DNA from: Cytobacillus gottheilii | GTDB taxonomy: Bacteria; Bacillota; Bacilli; Bacillales; Cytobacillaceae | DNA length: 64,000 nt | Direction of reading: 5' to 3' | NCBI RefSeq assembly: GCF_001636345.1 | Contig: NZ_KV440945.1 | Span: 1,332,975-1,396,974 of the forward strand | In this document: positions 43,946 through 52,874 of the stretch, one piece after another | Layout of the letters: each line of letters starts with the position of its first letter | How positions within the stretch are numbered: the stretch's first letter is position 1 | The notes under the pieces: generated by a model | Told to the model about the DNA's origin: nothing | Database searches by the model: none | Seen by the model: only the letters and a program-made list of their open reading frames with translations | Made by a program: the position numbers and the translations under genes

Positions 43946-44959
43946 ATGGTACAAACCAATAAGCTTAATGTCTCGGAAATAGGTTCCATTTGGCAGACCT
44001 ATCAAGAGAAAACACTAATTATGAGATTTTTGGAATATTTCATTGAAAAGGCAGAGGATCCTCAAGCCAGAAATATTCTTGGCGGGTTATGGCAAGAGCT
44101 TAATTTCTATGTGACTGAAATGGAGAATCTTTTTTCTGAGCAAGGAATGGTTAAACCAATAGGATTTACTTCAGAAGATGTTAATCTGGAGGCTCCGAAA
44201 TTATACGATAACGGCTTCGATATCATGTTTGTCCGTATATTAAAGGAAGTGAGTATGGGCCTTTACACGCTTGGCATGAATATGACCTACAATAAAAAGG
44301 TTATGGGAATTTATGAGGGACTCACTACAGTTACTCAGAAAATCTATAAGCTATCCACATCGTATTTACTTGAAAAAGGCATTTTGGTTCCGCCGCCATT
44401 CGTAACGGTACCGAAACAAACGGAAGTGATTCGAAATAAGAATTATATGGCAGGTTTTAAGTTAATAGGTGATAAAAGGCCTTTAAATGATCTGGAGGTT
44501 GGCATCCTTCACCATAATCTTGAAGCGAATAATATTGGAATGCAGCTGATCATGGGGTTTGCTCAATGTGCACAAAATAAAGATGCAAAGAAATACTTTA
44601 TAAAAGGGAAGGAGCTCGCTAAGAAACAAATAAAAGCAATGCAGGAATTACTTTTGGAGGGAGATATTCAGCTGTCAGCGAAGTCAGGGGCCACGGTAAC
44701 GACTTCAACAGTCCCGCCGTTTTCAGATAAGTTAATGATGCACTGCATTTATATTCTTAATGGATTCGGTCTTATTGGATCTGGAACAGGCGGCTTTTTC
44801 AGCTTAAGAAATGATCTTGCGATGAAATCCATGTTATTAGCAAAAGATGTTTATTTTTATGCACAGGAAGGGATCGAGCTCAAGATTAAGTATGGCTGGT
44901 TCGAGGAGCCGCCGCAAATGGAAGGCCGTTCACAGATTATTAAGAAGGAAAATGAATAA
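43946..44959 (+). CDS. DUF3231 family protein
   Basis: 337 residues from ATG 43946 (MVQTNKLNVSEIGSIWQTYQ), after CAGGAGGTAC. Two similar helical halves of about 165 residues: each begins with a short E-IG/LEVG block and continues with ITQ-like helices (LSVSEIGSIWQTYQEKTLIM; LNDLEVGILHHNLEANNIGM), a layout like paired ferritin-like bundles. No membrane span. DUF3231 proteins are common in Bacillus; function unknown. Confidence 0.8.
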   Translation: MVQTNKLNVSEIGSIWQTYQEKTLIMRFLEYFIEKAEDPQARNILGGLWQELNFYVTEMENLFSEQGMVKPIGFTSEDVNLEAPKLYDNGFDIMFVRILKEVSMGLYTLGMNMTYNKKVMGIYEGLTTVTQKIYKLSTSYLLEKGILVPPPFVTVPKQTEVIRNKNYMAGFKLIGDKRPLNDLEVGILHHNLEANNIGMQLIMGFAQCAQNKDAKKYFIKGKELAKKQIKAMQELLLEGDIQLSAKSGATVTTSTVPPFSDKLMMHCIYILNGFGLIGSGTGGFFSLRNDLAMKSMLLAKDVYFYAQEGIELKIKYGWFEEPPQMEGRSQIIKKENE

Positions 44960-44986
44960 AGGATACTGCACTAGAAGGTATTAACG

Positions 44987-45012
44987 TTAGTGTCGGACCA
45001 TCCGGACACTAA
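44987..45012. other. TTAGTGTC / GACACTAA dyad
   Basis: Inverted repeat TTAGTGTC (44987-44994) / GACACTAA (45005-45012), just after the DUF3231 gene and before a small frame. A run of A rather than T follows on the plus strand, so it is not a plus-strand terminator; an operator or an mRNA hairpin is possible. Confidence 0.45.
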
Positions 45013-45034
45013 AAAAGATGTGGAGGGATACAAT

Positions 45035-45154
45035 TTGAGTACACTTTCAAGCTTAATTAAAAGGATTATTTCTTTAATTATTAAGATTGCGTTCTTGATT
45101 GAAACCTCTAAACAGCGCCTAAACCGATTATCAAACCTGCTGCCGACAACATAA
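45035..45154 (+). CDS. Possible small protein (39 aa)
   Basis: TTG-started frame of 39 codons with GGAGGGAT about 7 bases upstream. The peptide has a basic amphipathic/hydrophobic N-half (LSSLIKRIISLIIKIAFLIE) and a polar C-half ending LLPTT. It ends 37 bases before a terminator. No family recognised. An 86-codon frame on the other strand overlaps it but has no ribosome site. Confidence 0.4.
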   Translation: MSTLSSLIKRIISLIIKIAFLIETSKQRLNRLSNLLPTT

Positions 45155-45191
45155 GCAGCAAATAAAAGTACAATTCTTAATAGAACATAAT

Positions 45192-45226
45192 AAAAGGTAA
45201 ACACAAATTCGTGTTTACCTTTTGTT
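45192..45226. terminator. Bidirectional terminator before ysdB
   Basis: AAAAGGTAAACAC-AAATTC-GTGTTTACCTTTT. It serves the plus-strand small frame/DUF3231 transcript and ysdB from the minus strand. Confidence 0.9.
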
Positions 45227-45240
45227 AACAACAGGTCTTC

Positions 45241-45618
45241 CTATTGCATAAATTCCTTAACAGGACTTTTCCAATCAATTTTTGCACTAGGATACTGCTC
45301 TGAAATTTTCTTTTCAATAAATAAGAAGTCTTCTTTTACAAGCCCCTTAAGAGCCGTGACTTTATGCGGCCATACAAAAATCGAGACAACATCGAAAGAA
45401 GCCGCAGTGGTACCTAAGTACTTCTCTCCTTCAAAAAGAACTCCTTTATATGTTACTAAGAAATTCTTATGAACGTTATTTTCATCATCATAGAAATAAT
45501 AACGCTTCTGCTCATGGGCAAGTTCAAGCTTTCTTTTTGGATTTAATAAATATTTAACAGCAGTGTATATTAAAAAGATGATGATTGCTAAAAGCAACAG
45601 ACGCAACAGCCACATCAT
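45241..45618 (-). CDS. ysdB: Sigma-W pathway protein YsdB
   Basis: 125 residues (B. subtilis about 130). One N-terminal membrane span (about 3-24), then a soluble cytoplasmic part (LGTTAASFDVVSIFVWPHKV). A perfect sigma-W promoter precedes it. In B. subtilis YsdB is reported as a membrane protein needed for proper sigma-W activity. GGAGGG lies before the ATG pair. Confidence 0.85.
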   Translation of the reverse strand: MMWLLRLLLLAIIIFLIYTAVKYLLNPKRKLELAHEQKRYYFYDDENNVHKNFLVTYKGVLFEGEKYLGTTAASFDVVSIFVWPHKVTALKGLVKEDFLFIEKKISEQYPSAKIDWKSPVKEFMQ

Positions 45619-45650
45619 AACAAGCCCTCCAAATGCGATTTGCTACTAAG

Positions 45651-45676
45651 TACGAATGAACTTCAAAAAAGTTTCA
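45651..45676 (-). promoter_or_regulatory. Sigma-W promoter of ysdB
   Basis: On the minus strand TGAAAC (45676-45671), 16 bases, CGTA (45654-45651): the exact sigma-W consensus and spacing. It implies induction by cell-envelope stress. Confidence 0.85.
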
Positions 45677-45765
45677 ACTTTTTTATATTTATTATAAAAT
45701 TTATCATATATCGGTTCTTTTATATAGAATCAATGTGTGATTGATCAAGATAGGATGGTGCTGGA

Positions 45766-46254
45766 ATGAATTTTGAAAGACTATTTAACATGCAAAAAGA
45801 ACTGGATGCTCATATTGAGACCAAACATGAATTAAATAATGAAAACCTATTTGACCGTAAAGTGCTTGCTCTGCTGGTAGAACTTGGAGAACTGGCAAAT
45901 GAAACACGCTGCTTCAAGTTTTGGAGTGTAAAGCCAGCTGCTGCCCAGGAAACAATTCTTGAAGAATATGTAGATGGAGTTCATTTTATTTTATCACTTG
46001 GAATAGAGCTTCAGTTTGAAGCAGCTGCTCCGGTTATTGAAGCAGCTGATCAGAATGACATAAATGAACAATTTCTTGCTGTTTTTGAACAGATTCATCA
46101 GTTTAGGGCAGAAAAAACTCGGGAGTCTTACGAAAAGCTTTTCTTAGTGTATTTACAGCTTGGCCAACTACTTGGCTTTTCAGCCGCTGATATTGAACAG
46201 GCTTATTTTGAAAAAAATGAAGTAAACTATAAAAGACAAAAAGAAAATTATTAG
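45766..46254 (+). CDS. Dimeric dUTP diphosphatase (dUTPase_2)
   Basis: 162 residues, all helical. The metal-binding pattern of dimeric dUTPases is visible: LLVELGELANETRCFKFWS (E-x2-E), then ILEEYVDGVHFILSLGI (E-x2-D). It hydrolyses dUTP to dUMP and pyrophosphate, keeping uracil out of DNA and feeding dTMP synthesis. AGGATGG precedes the ATG. This is unrelated in fold to the trimeric B. subtilis YncF/YosS enzymes. Confidence 0.85.
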   Translation: MNFERLFNMQKELDAHIETKHELNNENLFDRKVLALLVELGELANETRCFKFWSVKPAAAQETILEEYVDGVHFILSLGIELQFEAAAPVIEAADQNDINEQFLAVFEQIHQFRAEKTRESYEKLFLVYLQLGQLLGFSAADIEQAYFEKNEVNYKRQKENY

Positions 46255-46324
46255 CTGAATTTTTGCACATTAACAGGGCAGTCTAGTATAATGAAGTGGA
46301 ATACATATTAAGGGAGTCGAAATA

Positions 46325-47410
46325 ATGGCTAAATTAGATGAAACGTTAACCATGCTGAAGGATTTAACGGATGCAAAAGGAATTCCAGGCAATGAGCGTG
46401 AAGTTCGCGAAGTAATGAAACAATACATAACTCCATTTGCAGACGAAGTAACAACTGATGGATTAGGAAGCTTAATTGCCAAGAAAACAGGCAAAGAAGG
46501 CGGACCAAAGATTATGGTTGCCGGCCATTTAGATGAAGTAGGATTCATGATTACAAGTATTGATGACAAAGGTTTTCTTCGTTTCCAAACAGTTGGCGGC
46601 TGGTGGTCACAAGTTATGCTTGCCCAAAGAGTCACAATTGTAACAAACAAAGGGGATGTAACGGGCGTAATTGGCTCAAAGCCACCGCATATCCTTTCAG
46701 CTGAAGCTCGTAAAAAGCCTGTAGATATCAAAGATATGTTTATTGATATTGGTGCCACAAGCCGTGACGAAGCAGCTGAGTGGGGCGTTAAGCCTGGTGA
46801 CATGGTTGTTCCTTATTTTGAATTTACAGTGATGAACAACGAAAAAATGCTGCTTGCCAAAGCTTGGGATAACCGCATTGGCTGTGCAATTGCAATTGAT
46901 GTATTAAAACAATTAAAAGATGCTGAGCATCCGAACGTGGTATACGGAGTAGGAACAGTCCAAGAAGAAGTTGGCTTGCGCGGTGCAAGAACAGCTGCAC
47001 AGACGATCCAGCCTGATATCGGTTTTGGCGTAGATGTTGGAATTGCTGGGGATACACCTGGTATCACAGAAAAAGAAGCTTTAAGCAAAATGGGCAAAGG
47101 ACCACAAATTATCCTTTATGATGCATCCATGGTATCACATAAAGGCTTGCGTGATCTTGTAACAAACACTGCAGATGAGCTGAATATTCCATATCAATTC
47201 GATGCTGTGCCTGGAGGCGGAACAGATTCAGGTGCGATCCACCTGACACATAACGGTGTTCCTTCTTTATCCATTACAATTGCGACAAGATATATCCATT
47301 CACATGCAGCAATGCTTCATCGTGACGATTACGAGAATGCAGTGAAACTAATTGCAGAAGTCATTAAGCGATTAGATGAAGATACAGTTAATAGCCTGAA
47401 ATTTGATTGA
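46325..47410 (+). CDS. ysdC: M42 family metallo-aminopeptidase YsdC
   Basis: 361 residues (same as B. subtilis YsdC). Dinuclear metal site residues are visible in [11 protein letters not shown] (His, Asp), [12 protein letters not shown] (Asp), [14 protein letters not shown] (Glu-Glu), [12 protein letters not shown] (Asp), and [10 protein letters not shown] (His). It forms large self-compartmentalised cytosolic complexes that trim peptides. GGGAG precedes the ATG. Confidence 0.92.
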   Translation: MAKLDETLTMLKDLTDAKGIPGNEREVREVMKQYITPFADEVTTDGLGSLIAKKTGKEGGPKIMVAGHLDEVGFMITSIDDKGFLRFQTVGGWWSQVMLAQRVTIVTNKGDVTGVIGSKPPHILSAEARKKPVDIKDMFIDIGATSRDEAAEWGVKPGDMVVPYFEFTVMNNEKMLLAKAWDNRIGCAIAIDVLKQLKDAEHPNVVYGVGTVQEEVGLRGARTAAQTIQPDIGFGVDVGIAGDTPGITEKEALSKMGKGPQIILYDASMVSHKGLRDLVTNTADELNIPYQFDAVPGGGTDSGAIHLTHNGVPSLSITIATRYIHSHAAMLHRDDYENAVKLIAEVIKRLDEDTVNSLKFD

Positions 47411-47413
47411 TAA

Positions 47414-47447
47414 AAAGAATCCGCAGATGCATGTCTGCGGATTTTTC
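47414..47447 (+). terminator. Terminator of ysdC
   Basis: AATCCGCAGA-TGCATG-TCTGCGGATT followed by TTTCT. Confidence 0.9.
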
Positions 47448-47467
47448 TCATGTATACAGAGCTTCTC

Positions 47468-47674
47468 TTATTTCAAGCCGCTTTCAAGCGTGTGCAGCAT
47501 TTCCTGTTTGTCTTCCTCAGAAGAGTTGTTCCAGATGACTTCAAAAAGAACACCAAGACCAGGCAGCATTTTTTCTTCCCCATTTTGGATCGCATCAACA
47601 ATTGTATCCTTTAATTCATCCTGATTGTTTCCAGAAACATTATGAAGAATGGCATTACGCAGATTCAAGTTCAT
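47468..47674 (-). CDS. sspI: Small acid-soluble spore protein I
   Basis: 68 residues: [20 protein letters not shown], then [20 protein letters not shown] and a C-terminal [15 protein letters not shown]. This matches SspI, a minor spore protein made in the forespore under sigma-G (B. subtilis 71 residues). GGAAGGAGTG precedes the ATG. I could not place a convincing sigma-G promoter in the 118 bases to the divergent ysgA. Confidence 0.93.
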   Translation of the reverse strand: MNLNLRNAILHNVSGNNQDELKDTIVDAIQNGEEKMLPGLGVLFEVIWNNSSEEDKQEMLHTLESGLK

Positions 47675-47792
47675 TTTTTTACACTCCTTCCAATTTCATG
47701 ATTACGTTCATAGTTTTTCTTTTCTCCGATTTATTATGTATGGTATTTACGTTATAATAGACAAACTGATGTTAGAAAAAGGAGAGAACACT

Positions 47793-48545
47793 GTGAACTA
47801 TATTCACTCTGCACAAAATCAAAAGGTTAAGCAGTGGAAAAAACTTTTGACAAAAAAAGAGAGAGATAAGACGCTTACTTTTCTAGTAGAAGGCTATCAT
47901 CTTGTCGAGGAAGCATTAAATAGCGGCAGCATTGCAGAAATCATAATGGGAGAACAAGTAGAACTGCCCGCAGCATGGAACTATGGAGATATCCCTGTCA
48001 ATGTTGTCAGTAATGAGATCATTCAGCTGCTCTCTGATACTGAAACGTCACAAGGGATCTTTGCTGTCTGTGAACAGAAAACATATGACAGCGTTCTTGA
48101 AGAAGGAAGGAAGTTTCTCTTAATTGATGCGGTACAGGATCCCGGCAACTTAGGAACAATGATCCGAACAGCTGATGCAGCCGGTATGGATGCTGTTTTC
48201 GTCGGAAAAGGCAGCGTCGATATGTACAATCCAAAAGTTCTGCGTTCAGCCCAAGGCAGTCACTTTCATCTGCCGATCATCGGGGAGGATCTTGGTGTAT
48301 TGATTCCTAAGCTCAAACAGCAGGGTGCAGCCGTGTACGGAACTGCATTGGAAAATGGCCGTCCATATACAGAAATCAATAAACGTGACGTTTTCGCTCT
48401 ATTAGTCGGAAATGAAGGCAATGGTGTCAATCCGGAACTTTTAACTGAAACAGATGAAAATCTGTATATCCCGATTTTCGGAAAGAGTGAGTCTTTAAAC
48501 GTATCAATTGCTGCAGGTATTTTAATGTATCATTTACGCTCTTGA
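47793..48545 (+). CDS. ysgA: SpoU-family RNA methyltransferase YsgA
   Basis: 250 residues from GTG 47793 (MNYIHSAQNQKVKQWKKLLT), after AAAGGAGAG. The frame from 47649 overlaps sspI and is rejected. N-terminal substrate-binding domain (about 1-95) and C-terminal SPOUT methyltransferase with the three knot motifs DPGNLGTMIRTADAAG, LLVGNEGNGV and IPIFGKSESLNVSIAAGI. It 2'-O-methylates a ribose in rRNA or tRNA using SAM; the exact target is not known. It lies before pheST as in B. subtilis. Confidence 0.92.
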   Translation: MNYIHSAQNQKVKQWKKLLTKKERDKTLTFLVEGYHLVEEALNSGSIAEIIMGEQVELPAAWNYGDIPVNVVSNEIIQLLSDTETSQGIFAVCEQKTYDSVLEEGRKFLLIDAVQDPGNLGTMIRTADAAGMDAVFVGKGSVDMYNPKVLRSAQGSHFHLPIIGEDLGVLIPKLKQQGAAVYGTALENGRPYTEINKRDVFALLVGNEGNGVNPELLTETDENLYIPIFGKSESLNVSIAAGILMYHLRS

Positions 48546-48573
48546 AATGGGCAGTAAATTTGCTTAAAACGAT

Positions 48574-48602
48574 TTGAAAGTTGTAAAAGAATGTACTATA
48601 AT
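48574..48602 (+). promoter_or_regulatory. Sigma-A promoter of pheST leader
   Basis: TTGAAA (48574-48579), 17 bases, TATAAT (48597-48602). Confidence 0.82.
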
Positions 48603-48624
48603 TAACAACAAATTATATGTAAAA

Positions 48625-48891
48625 AACAATGACGGAGAAAAGTAGCCTGCTCAAACTTTTTTAGGGAGAAAACACCTTGACTGCAAGTGTTTTTAAAAGG
48701 GATGCAAGTGAACATTCACCTCCAGAGTTGGCATCGGGACCATAGCAATCTGGCTATGTAAAGATGCACCGGCATCTGGCCGTTATCTCAATGAAGCGAA
48801 TACATATACGCGGGTTCCCCTGTTTACATGTATTAAAAAGGGTGGTACCGCGAACCAAAACCTCGTCCCTTTATAGGGATTAGGTTTTTTT
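48625..48891 (+). ncRNA. T-box riboswitch of pheST
   Basis: T-box AGGGTGGTACCGCG (48838-48851) followed by a terminator (48857-48891, CCTCGTCCC-TTTA-TAGGGATTAGG and a T run). In stem I, GTGAACATTCACC places TTC (48715-48717) followed by A as the phenylalanine specifier. Uncharged tRNA-Phe promotes readthrough. Confidence 0.92.
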
Positions 48892-48920
48892 GTTTGTCCA
48901 AAAAAAGGAGGTTATTATAC

Positions 48921-49958
48921 ATGCAAGAACGTTTAAAAGAGTTGCAGACTGAAGCTCTCGAACGCGTGAACACAGCAGGTGATCTTAAAGAGCTAAATGA
49001 GATCCGGGTTTCTTATTTAGGAAAAAAAGGTCCAATAACAGAAGTTTTAAAAGGAATGGGAAAATTATCAGCTGAAGAGCGTCCAAAAATGGGTGCATTG
49101 GCAAATGAAGTGCGAGATGCGATTGCTGCTGCTATCGAATCGAAGCAAAAAAACCTTGAAGAAGCTGCTGTTGCTGCAAAGTTAGCTGCAGAAACGATTG
49201 ATGTTACATTGCCGGGACGACCTGTTAAATCAGGAAATCATCATCCACTAACACGTGTGGTGGAAGAGATTGAAGATTTATTTATCGGGATGGGCTATAC
49301 AGTGGCAGAAGGGCCAGAAGTGGAAAAGGATTACTATAACTTTGAAGCCTTAAACTTGCCGAAGGATCATCCTGCTCGTGATATGCAAGATTCCTTCTAT
49401 ATTACCGAAGACATTTTGCTTCGTACTCAAACTTCACCGGTTCAAGCTAGAACGATGGAAAAGTACGAAGGCAAAGGGCCGGTTAAGATTATCTGCCCAG
49501 GGAAAGTGTTCCGCCGTGACCATGATGATGCAACACACTCTCATCAATTCATGCAGATTGAGGGCTTAGTTGTAGATGAAAATATCCGTATGAGTGACTT
49601 AAAAGGAACGCTTGAAGTTTTTGCAAAAGCGATGTTTGGCAGCGACAGAGAAATTCGTCTGCGTCCTAGCTTCTTCCCTTTCACAGAACCTTCTGTTGAG
49701 GTCGATGTATCTTGCTTCAAATGTGGAGGCAAAGGCTGTAACATCTGCAAAAAAACAGGCTGGATCGAAATCTTAGGCGCTGGAATGGTACATCCAAATG
49801 TTCTTGAAATGTCTGGATTCGATTCAAAGAAATATTCAGGTTTTGCATTTGGAATGGGTGTTGAGCGCATTGCGATGCTGAAATACGGTATTGATGATAT
49901 TCGTCATTTCTATACAAATGATGTCCGGTTTTTAAAGCAATTCTCAATTCATGAATAA
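48921..49958 (+). CDS. pheS: Phenylalanyl-tRNA synthetase alpha subunit
   Basis: 345 residues from ATG 48921 ([20 protein letters not shown]), after AAAGGAGG; a TTG-type extension from 48894 lies in the T-box terminator. N-terminal coiled coil (about 1-85), then class II catalytic core with motif 2 [19 protein letters not shown] and motif 3 [31 protein letters not shown] binds phenylalanine. Acts as (alpha beta)2 with PheT, 18 bases downstream. Confidence 0.96.
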   Translation: MQERLKELQTEALERVNTAGDLKELNEIRVSYLGKKGPITEVLKGMGKLSAEERPKMGALANEVRDAIAAAIESKQKNLEEAAVAAKLAAETIDVTLPGRPVKSGNHHPLTRVVEEIEDLFIGMGYTVAEGPEVEKDYYNFEALNLPKDHPARDMQDSFYITEDILLRTQTSPVQARTMEKYEGKGPVKIICPGKVFRRDHDDATHSHQFMQIEGLVVDENIRMSDLKGTLEVFAKAMFGSDREIRLRPSFFPFTEPSVEVDVSCFKCGGKGCNICKKTGWIEILGAGMVHPNVLEMSGFDSKKYSGFAFGMGVERIAMLKYGIDDIRHFYTNDVRFLKQFSIHE

Positions 49959-49976
49959 GTGTCAGGAGGAAAACAC

Positions 49977-52388
49977 ATGTATGTTTCATATAAATGGCTC
50001 CAGGATTATGTCGATCTTTCTGGCATAACTGCAAACGAGCTTGCTGAAAAGATTACAAGAAGCGGAATTGAAGTCGAAGGTGTAGAAAAGTTAACAGAAG
50101 GAATCAGCGGTGTTGTAATCGGACATGTGCTTGAAAGAGAGCAGCATCCGAATGCCGATAAGCTGAATAAATGTCTTGTTGATATTGGTGCAGAAGAGCC
50201 TGTGCAGATTATTTGCGGAGCTCCGAATGTAGACAAAGGCCAAAAAGTGGCTGTTGCAACAGTTGGCGCTGTTCTTCCGGGCAACTTTAAAATTAAAAAG
50301 GCTAAACTGCGCGGAGAAGCTTCCAATGGAATGATCTGTTCCCTGCAGGAGCTTGGTTTTGAAAGCAAGCTTGTGGCAAAGGAATATGCGGAAGGCATTT
50401 ATGTTTTTCCTGAAAGCGTTGAAGTTGGCAAGAATGCATTAGAAGAACTTCACCGTGATGATGAAGTACTTGAGCTTGGCTTAACACCGAACCGTTCAGA
50501 TGCCCTAAGCATGCTTGGTGTAGCATATGAGGTTGCTGCCATTTTAGGCAGAGACGTAAATCTTCCTGAAGGAAAAGCTTCAGAAGCGGCTGAAAAGGCA
50601 GAAGACTATATTTCTGTAGTGGCTGAAGCTGCTGAAGACAATCCATTATATATTGCAAAAGTAATCAAGAATGTAAGAGTAAAGCCATCTCCGCTATGGA
50701 TGCAAGCAAGACTGACAGCTGCAGGCATACGCCCGCATAATAATGTGGTCGATATTACGAACTACATTTTGATTGAATATGGCCAGCCTCTTCATGCTTT
50801 CGATTATGATAAGCTTGGGTCAAAAGAAATTGTAGTCAGAAGAGCTAAAGATGGCGAAGAGATCGTAACACTTGATGATGCGAAAAGAACACTTTCCAGC
50901 GATCACCTTGTGATCACAAACGGAACAGAGCCAGTGGCATTAGCCGGTGTCATGGGCGGTGCAAACTCAGAAGTTCAAGCAGATACAACAACAGTCTTAC
51001 TTGAATCAGCCTACTTCAAAGGAAGCACAGTTAGAAAAGCTTCTAAAGATCATGGTCTTCGCAGTGAAGCAAGTGCACGTTTTGAAAAAGGGGTTGACCC
51101 GAATCGTGTGCGTGCGGCTGCAGAGCGTGCGGCTGTATTGCTTCAGCAATATGCAGAAGGCGAAGTTCTTGCTGGCAGTGCAGAAGCAAATACATTGAAA
51201 ATAGAGCCCGCTGTTGTAGAAGTATCGATTGATAAAATCAACCAAGTTCTCGGTTTACAATTGAAATCAGAGGAAGTTGTGGATATTTTCACTCGTCTGC
51301 AGTTCGAGGCTGTTGCCGAACAGGGACAAATTACGGTCACGGTTCCTACCCGCAGAGGAGATATCACAATTGGTGAAGATTTAATTGAAGAGGTAGCAAG
51401 ACTCTATGGCTATGATAATCTTTTATCCACGTTGCCAGTTGGGTCTACTACCCAAGGCGGTCTTACACAGTATCAGCAATCTCGCAGAATCGTCCGCAAT
51501 ACGCTTGAAAGTGCTGGATTATACCAGGCCATTACGTATTCTTTAACAAGCGAAGCAAAAGCAAGCCAGTTTGCTCTTGAAGTCCGTGAGCCTCTGCCGC
51601 TTGCAATGCCAATGAGCGAAGAGCGCAGTGTATTACGGTTAAGCTTAGTTCCTCAGCTTCTTGAGGTATTGAAATATAATTCAGCACGTCAAAATGACAG
51701 CCTGGCTGTTTATGAAATTGGTTCGGTCTTTTTATCAACCGGAAAAGATCAGCTTCCAGAAGAAAAAGAGCATGTGGCAGGTGCTGTAACAGGATTATGG
51801 GTAAACCACCCATGGCAGGGCGAGAAAAAACCTGTTGATTTCTACGTGTTAAAAGGAATTGTGGAAGCATTAGTTGACAAGCTTGGAATTAATGATCGCA
51901 TTGAATTCCGTCAAACTGAAAGAGATGGCCTGCATCCGGGCAGAACAGCTGAAGTGCTGATTGACGGCAAGGCTTGCGGTTATATTGGTCAAGTTCATCC
52001 GATCGTTGAGAAGGAACTTGATTTAAAAGCTACTTATGTTTTTGAATTATCATTAGAGTCGCTCCTTGCTGAAACAGCACCGCTTGTATACGAAGCGATC
52101 CCTAGATTCCCTTCTATTACAAGAGATATCGCCTTAGTAGCGGATCAGGAAGTGTCATCAGGACATTTACTATCCATTATTAAGGAAGCAGGCGGCAGCC
52201 TGTTAAAAGAAGTATCTGTTTTTGACCTTTATGAAGGAGAGCGGATGGAAGCAGGGAAGAAGTCCCTTGCATTCTCATTAAAATATTTTGATCCTGAAAA
52301 AACATTAACAGATGAAGAAGTGGTTAAAGCACATACTAAGGTGCTAGAGGCACTTGAAGAAAAAGCAGGTGCAGTCCTAAGGGGTTAA
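49977..52388 (+). CDS. pheT: Phenylalanyl-tRNA synthetase beta subunit
   Basis: 803 residues from ATG 49977 ([20 protein letters not shown]), after CAGGAGG. Domains: N-terminal tRNA-binding OB fold (about 40-155, [20 protein letters not shown]), B3/B4 editing domain (about 210-385; [20 protein letters not shown]), B5 (about 405-475), catalytic-like core, and a C-terminal FDX-ACB domain (about 710-803; [20 protein letters not shown]). It completes PheRS and removes Tyr mischarged on tRNA-Phe. Confidence 0.96.
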   Translation: MYVSYKWLQDYVDLSGITANELAEKITRSGIEVEGVEKLTEGISGVVIGHVLEREQHPNADKLNKCLVDIGAEEPVQIICGAPNVDKGQKVAVATVGAVLPGNFKIKKAKLRGEASNGMICSLQELGFESKLVAKEYAEGIYVFPESVEVGKNALEELHRDDEVLELGLTPNRSDALSMLGVAYEVAAILGRDVNLPEGKASEAAEKAEDYISVVAEAAEDNPLYIAKVIKNVRVKPSPLWMQARLTAAGIRPHNNVVDITNYILIEYGQPLHAFDYDKLGSKEIVVRRAKDGEEIVTLDDAKRTLSSDHLVITNGTEPVALAGVMGGANSEVQADTTTVLLESAYFKGSTVRKASKDHGLRSEASARFEKGVDPNRVRAAAERAAVLLQQYAEGEVLAGSAEANTLKIEPAVVEVSIDKINQVLGLQLKSEEVVDIFTRLQFEAVAEQGQITVTVPTRRGDITIGEDLIEEVARLYGYDNLLSTLPVGSTTQGGLTQYQQSRRIVRNTLESAGLYQAITYSLTSEAKASQFALEVREPLPLAMPMSEERSVLRLSLVPQLLEVLKYNSARQNDSLAVYEIGSVFLSTGKDQLPEEKEHVAGAVTGLWVNHPWQGEKKPVDFYVLKGIVEALVDKLGINDRIEFRQTERDGLHPGRTAEVLIDGKACGYIGQVHPIVEKELDLKATYVFELSLESLLAETAPLVYEAIPRFPSITRDIALVADQEVSSGHLLSIIKEAGGSLLKEVSVFDLYEGERMEAGKKSLAFSLKYFDPEKTLTDEEVVKAHTKVLEALEEKAGAVLRG

Positions 52389-52399
52389 TTCAGTGAATT

Positions 52400-52441
52400 A
52401 AAAAAGCCAAGAATGCGATGTCGGCATTCTTGGCTTTTTAT
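52400..52441 (+). terminator. Terminator of pheST
   Basis: AAAAAGCCAAGAATGC / GCATTCTTGGCTTTTT around GATGTCG; also usable by tatA from the other side. Confidence 0.92.
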
Positions 52442-52460
52442 AATGGTGGTGAATTTCCGC

Positions 52461-52667
52461 TTAAAGATCTTTAACGGTGTCATCGGTTTTCTTCTTTTCA
52501 TCTTCACTTTGGCTATGATCCTCGAGCATCCCTTTCGTAGAGCTTTTAAACTCTTTCAATGTTTGGCCCATGGCACGGCCGATTTCAGGGAGTTTCTTCG
52601 GACCAAAAATGATTAGCGCAAGCACTAAAACTAAAATTAATCCTGGAATTCCAATGTTTGATAACAT
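52461..52667 (-). CDS. tatA: Twin-arginine translocase subunit TatA
   Basis: 68 residues. N-terminal membrane span (about 4-21) followed by the [20 protein letters not shown] hinge and amphipathic helix that define TatA/E, then an acidic-basic tail. TatA forms the pore-like complex for export of folded proteins. No tatC is in the window, so this is an orphan copy or works with a TatC encoded elsewhere. AAGGAAGTG precedes the ATG. It lies next to iron-sulphur and molybdoenzyme genes, whose relatives are common Tat clients. Confidence 0.92.
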   Translation of the reverse strand: MLSNIGIPGLILVLVLALIIFGPKKLPEIGRAMGQTLKEFKSSTKGMLEDHSQSEDEKKKTDDTVKDL

Positions 52668-52743
52668 TTAAAACACTTCCTTACTTATAATTGATCTACA
52701 AATTCCCGCTGTTATGCTGAAAAAGGCAGGAAGGATAAGCTAT

Positions 52744-52854
52744 CTATCAAAATTAATGATTTTCCTATTAAATGAAATGAACTTCCTATCAAACAAAAGC
52801 ATTTTCCTATCAAAATAGTTGCATTCCTATCAAATTCGAGCATTTTCCTATCAA
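52744..52854. repeat. Six-unit CTATCAAA array, 21-base period
   Basis: CTATCAA (once CTATTAA) begins at 52744, 52765, 52786, 52807, 52827 and 52848: steps of 21, 21, 21, 20 and 21 bases. The fuller unit is TTTCCTATCAAA; spacers vary. It lies between tatA and the Fe-S protein gene, both on the minus strand. Confidence 0.82.
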
Positions 52855-52874
52855 ATGGCGCATATCACTACCGC

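Noticed and set aside
44971-45231. 86-codon minus-strand frame
   Set aside because: No ribosome binding site, no recognisable domain, overlaps a terminator and the dyad; the plus-strand small frame is better supported.
47649-47792. N-terminal extension of YsgA
   Set aside because: It overlaps sspI and its upstream region; GTG 47793 has AAAGGAGAG and starts the conserved domain.
52744-52854. CRISPR-like array
   Set aside because: Units of 9-12 bases at 20-21-base steps are far too short for CRISPR repeats and spacers.
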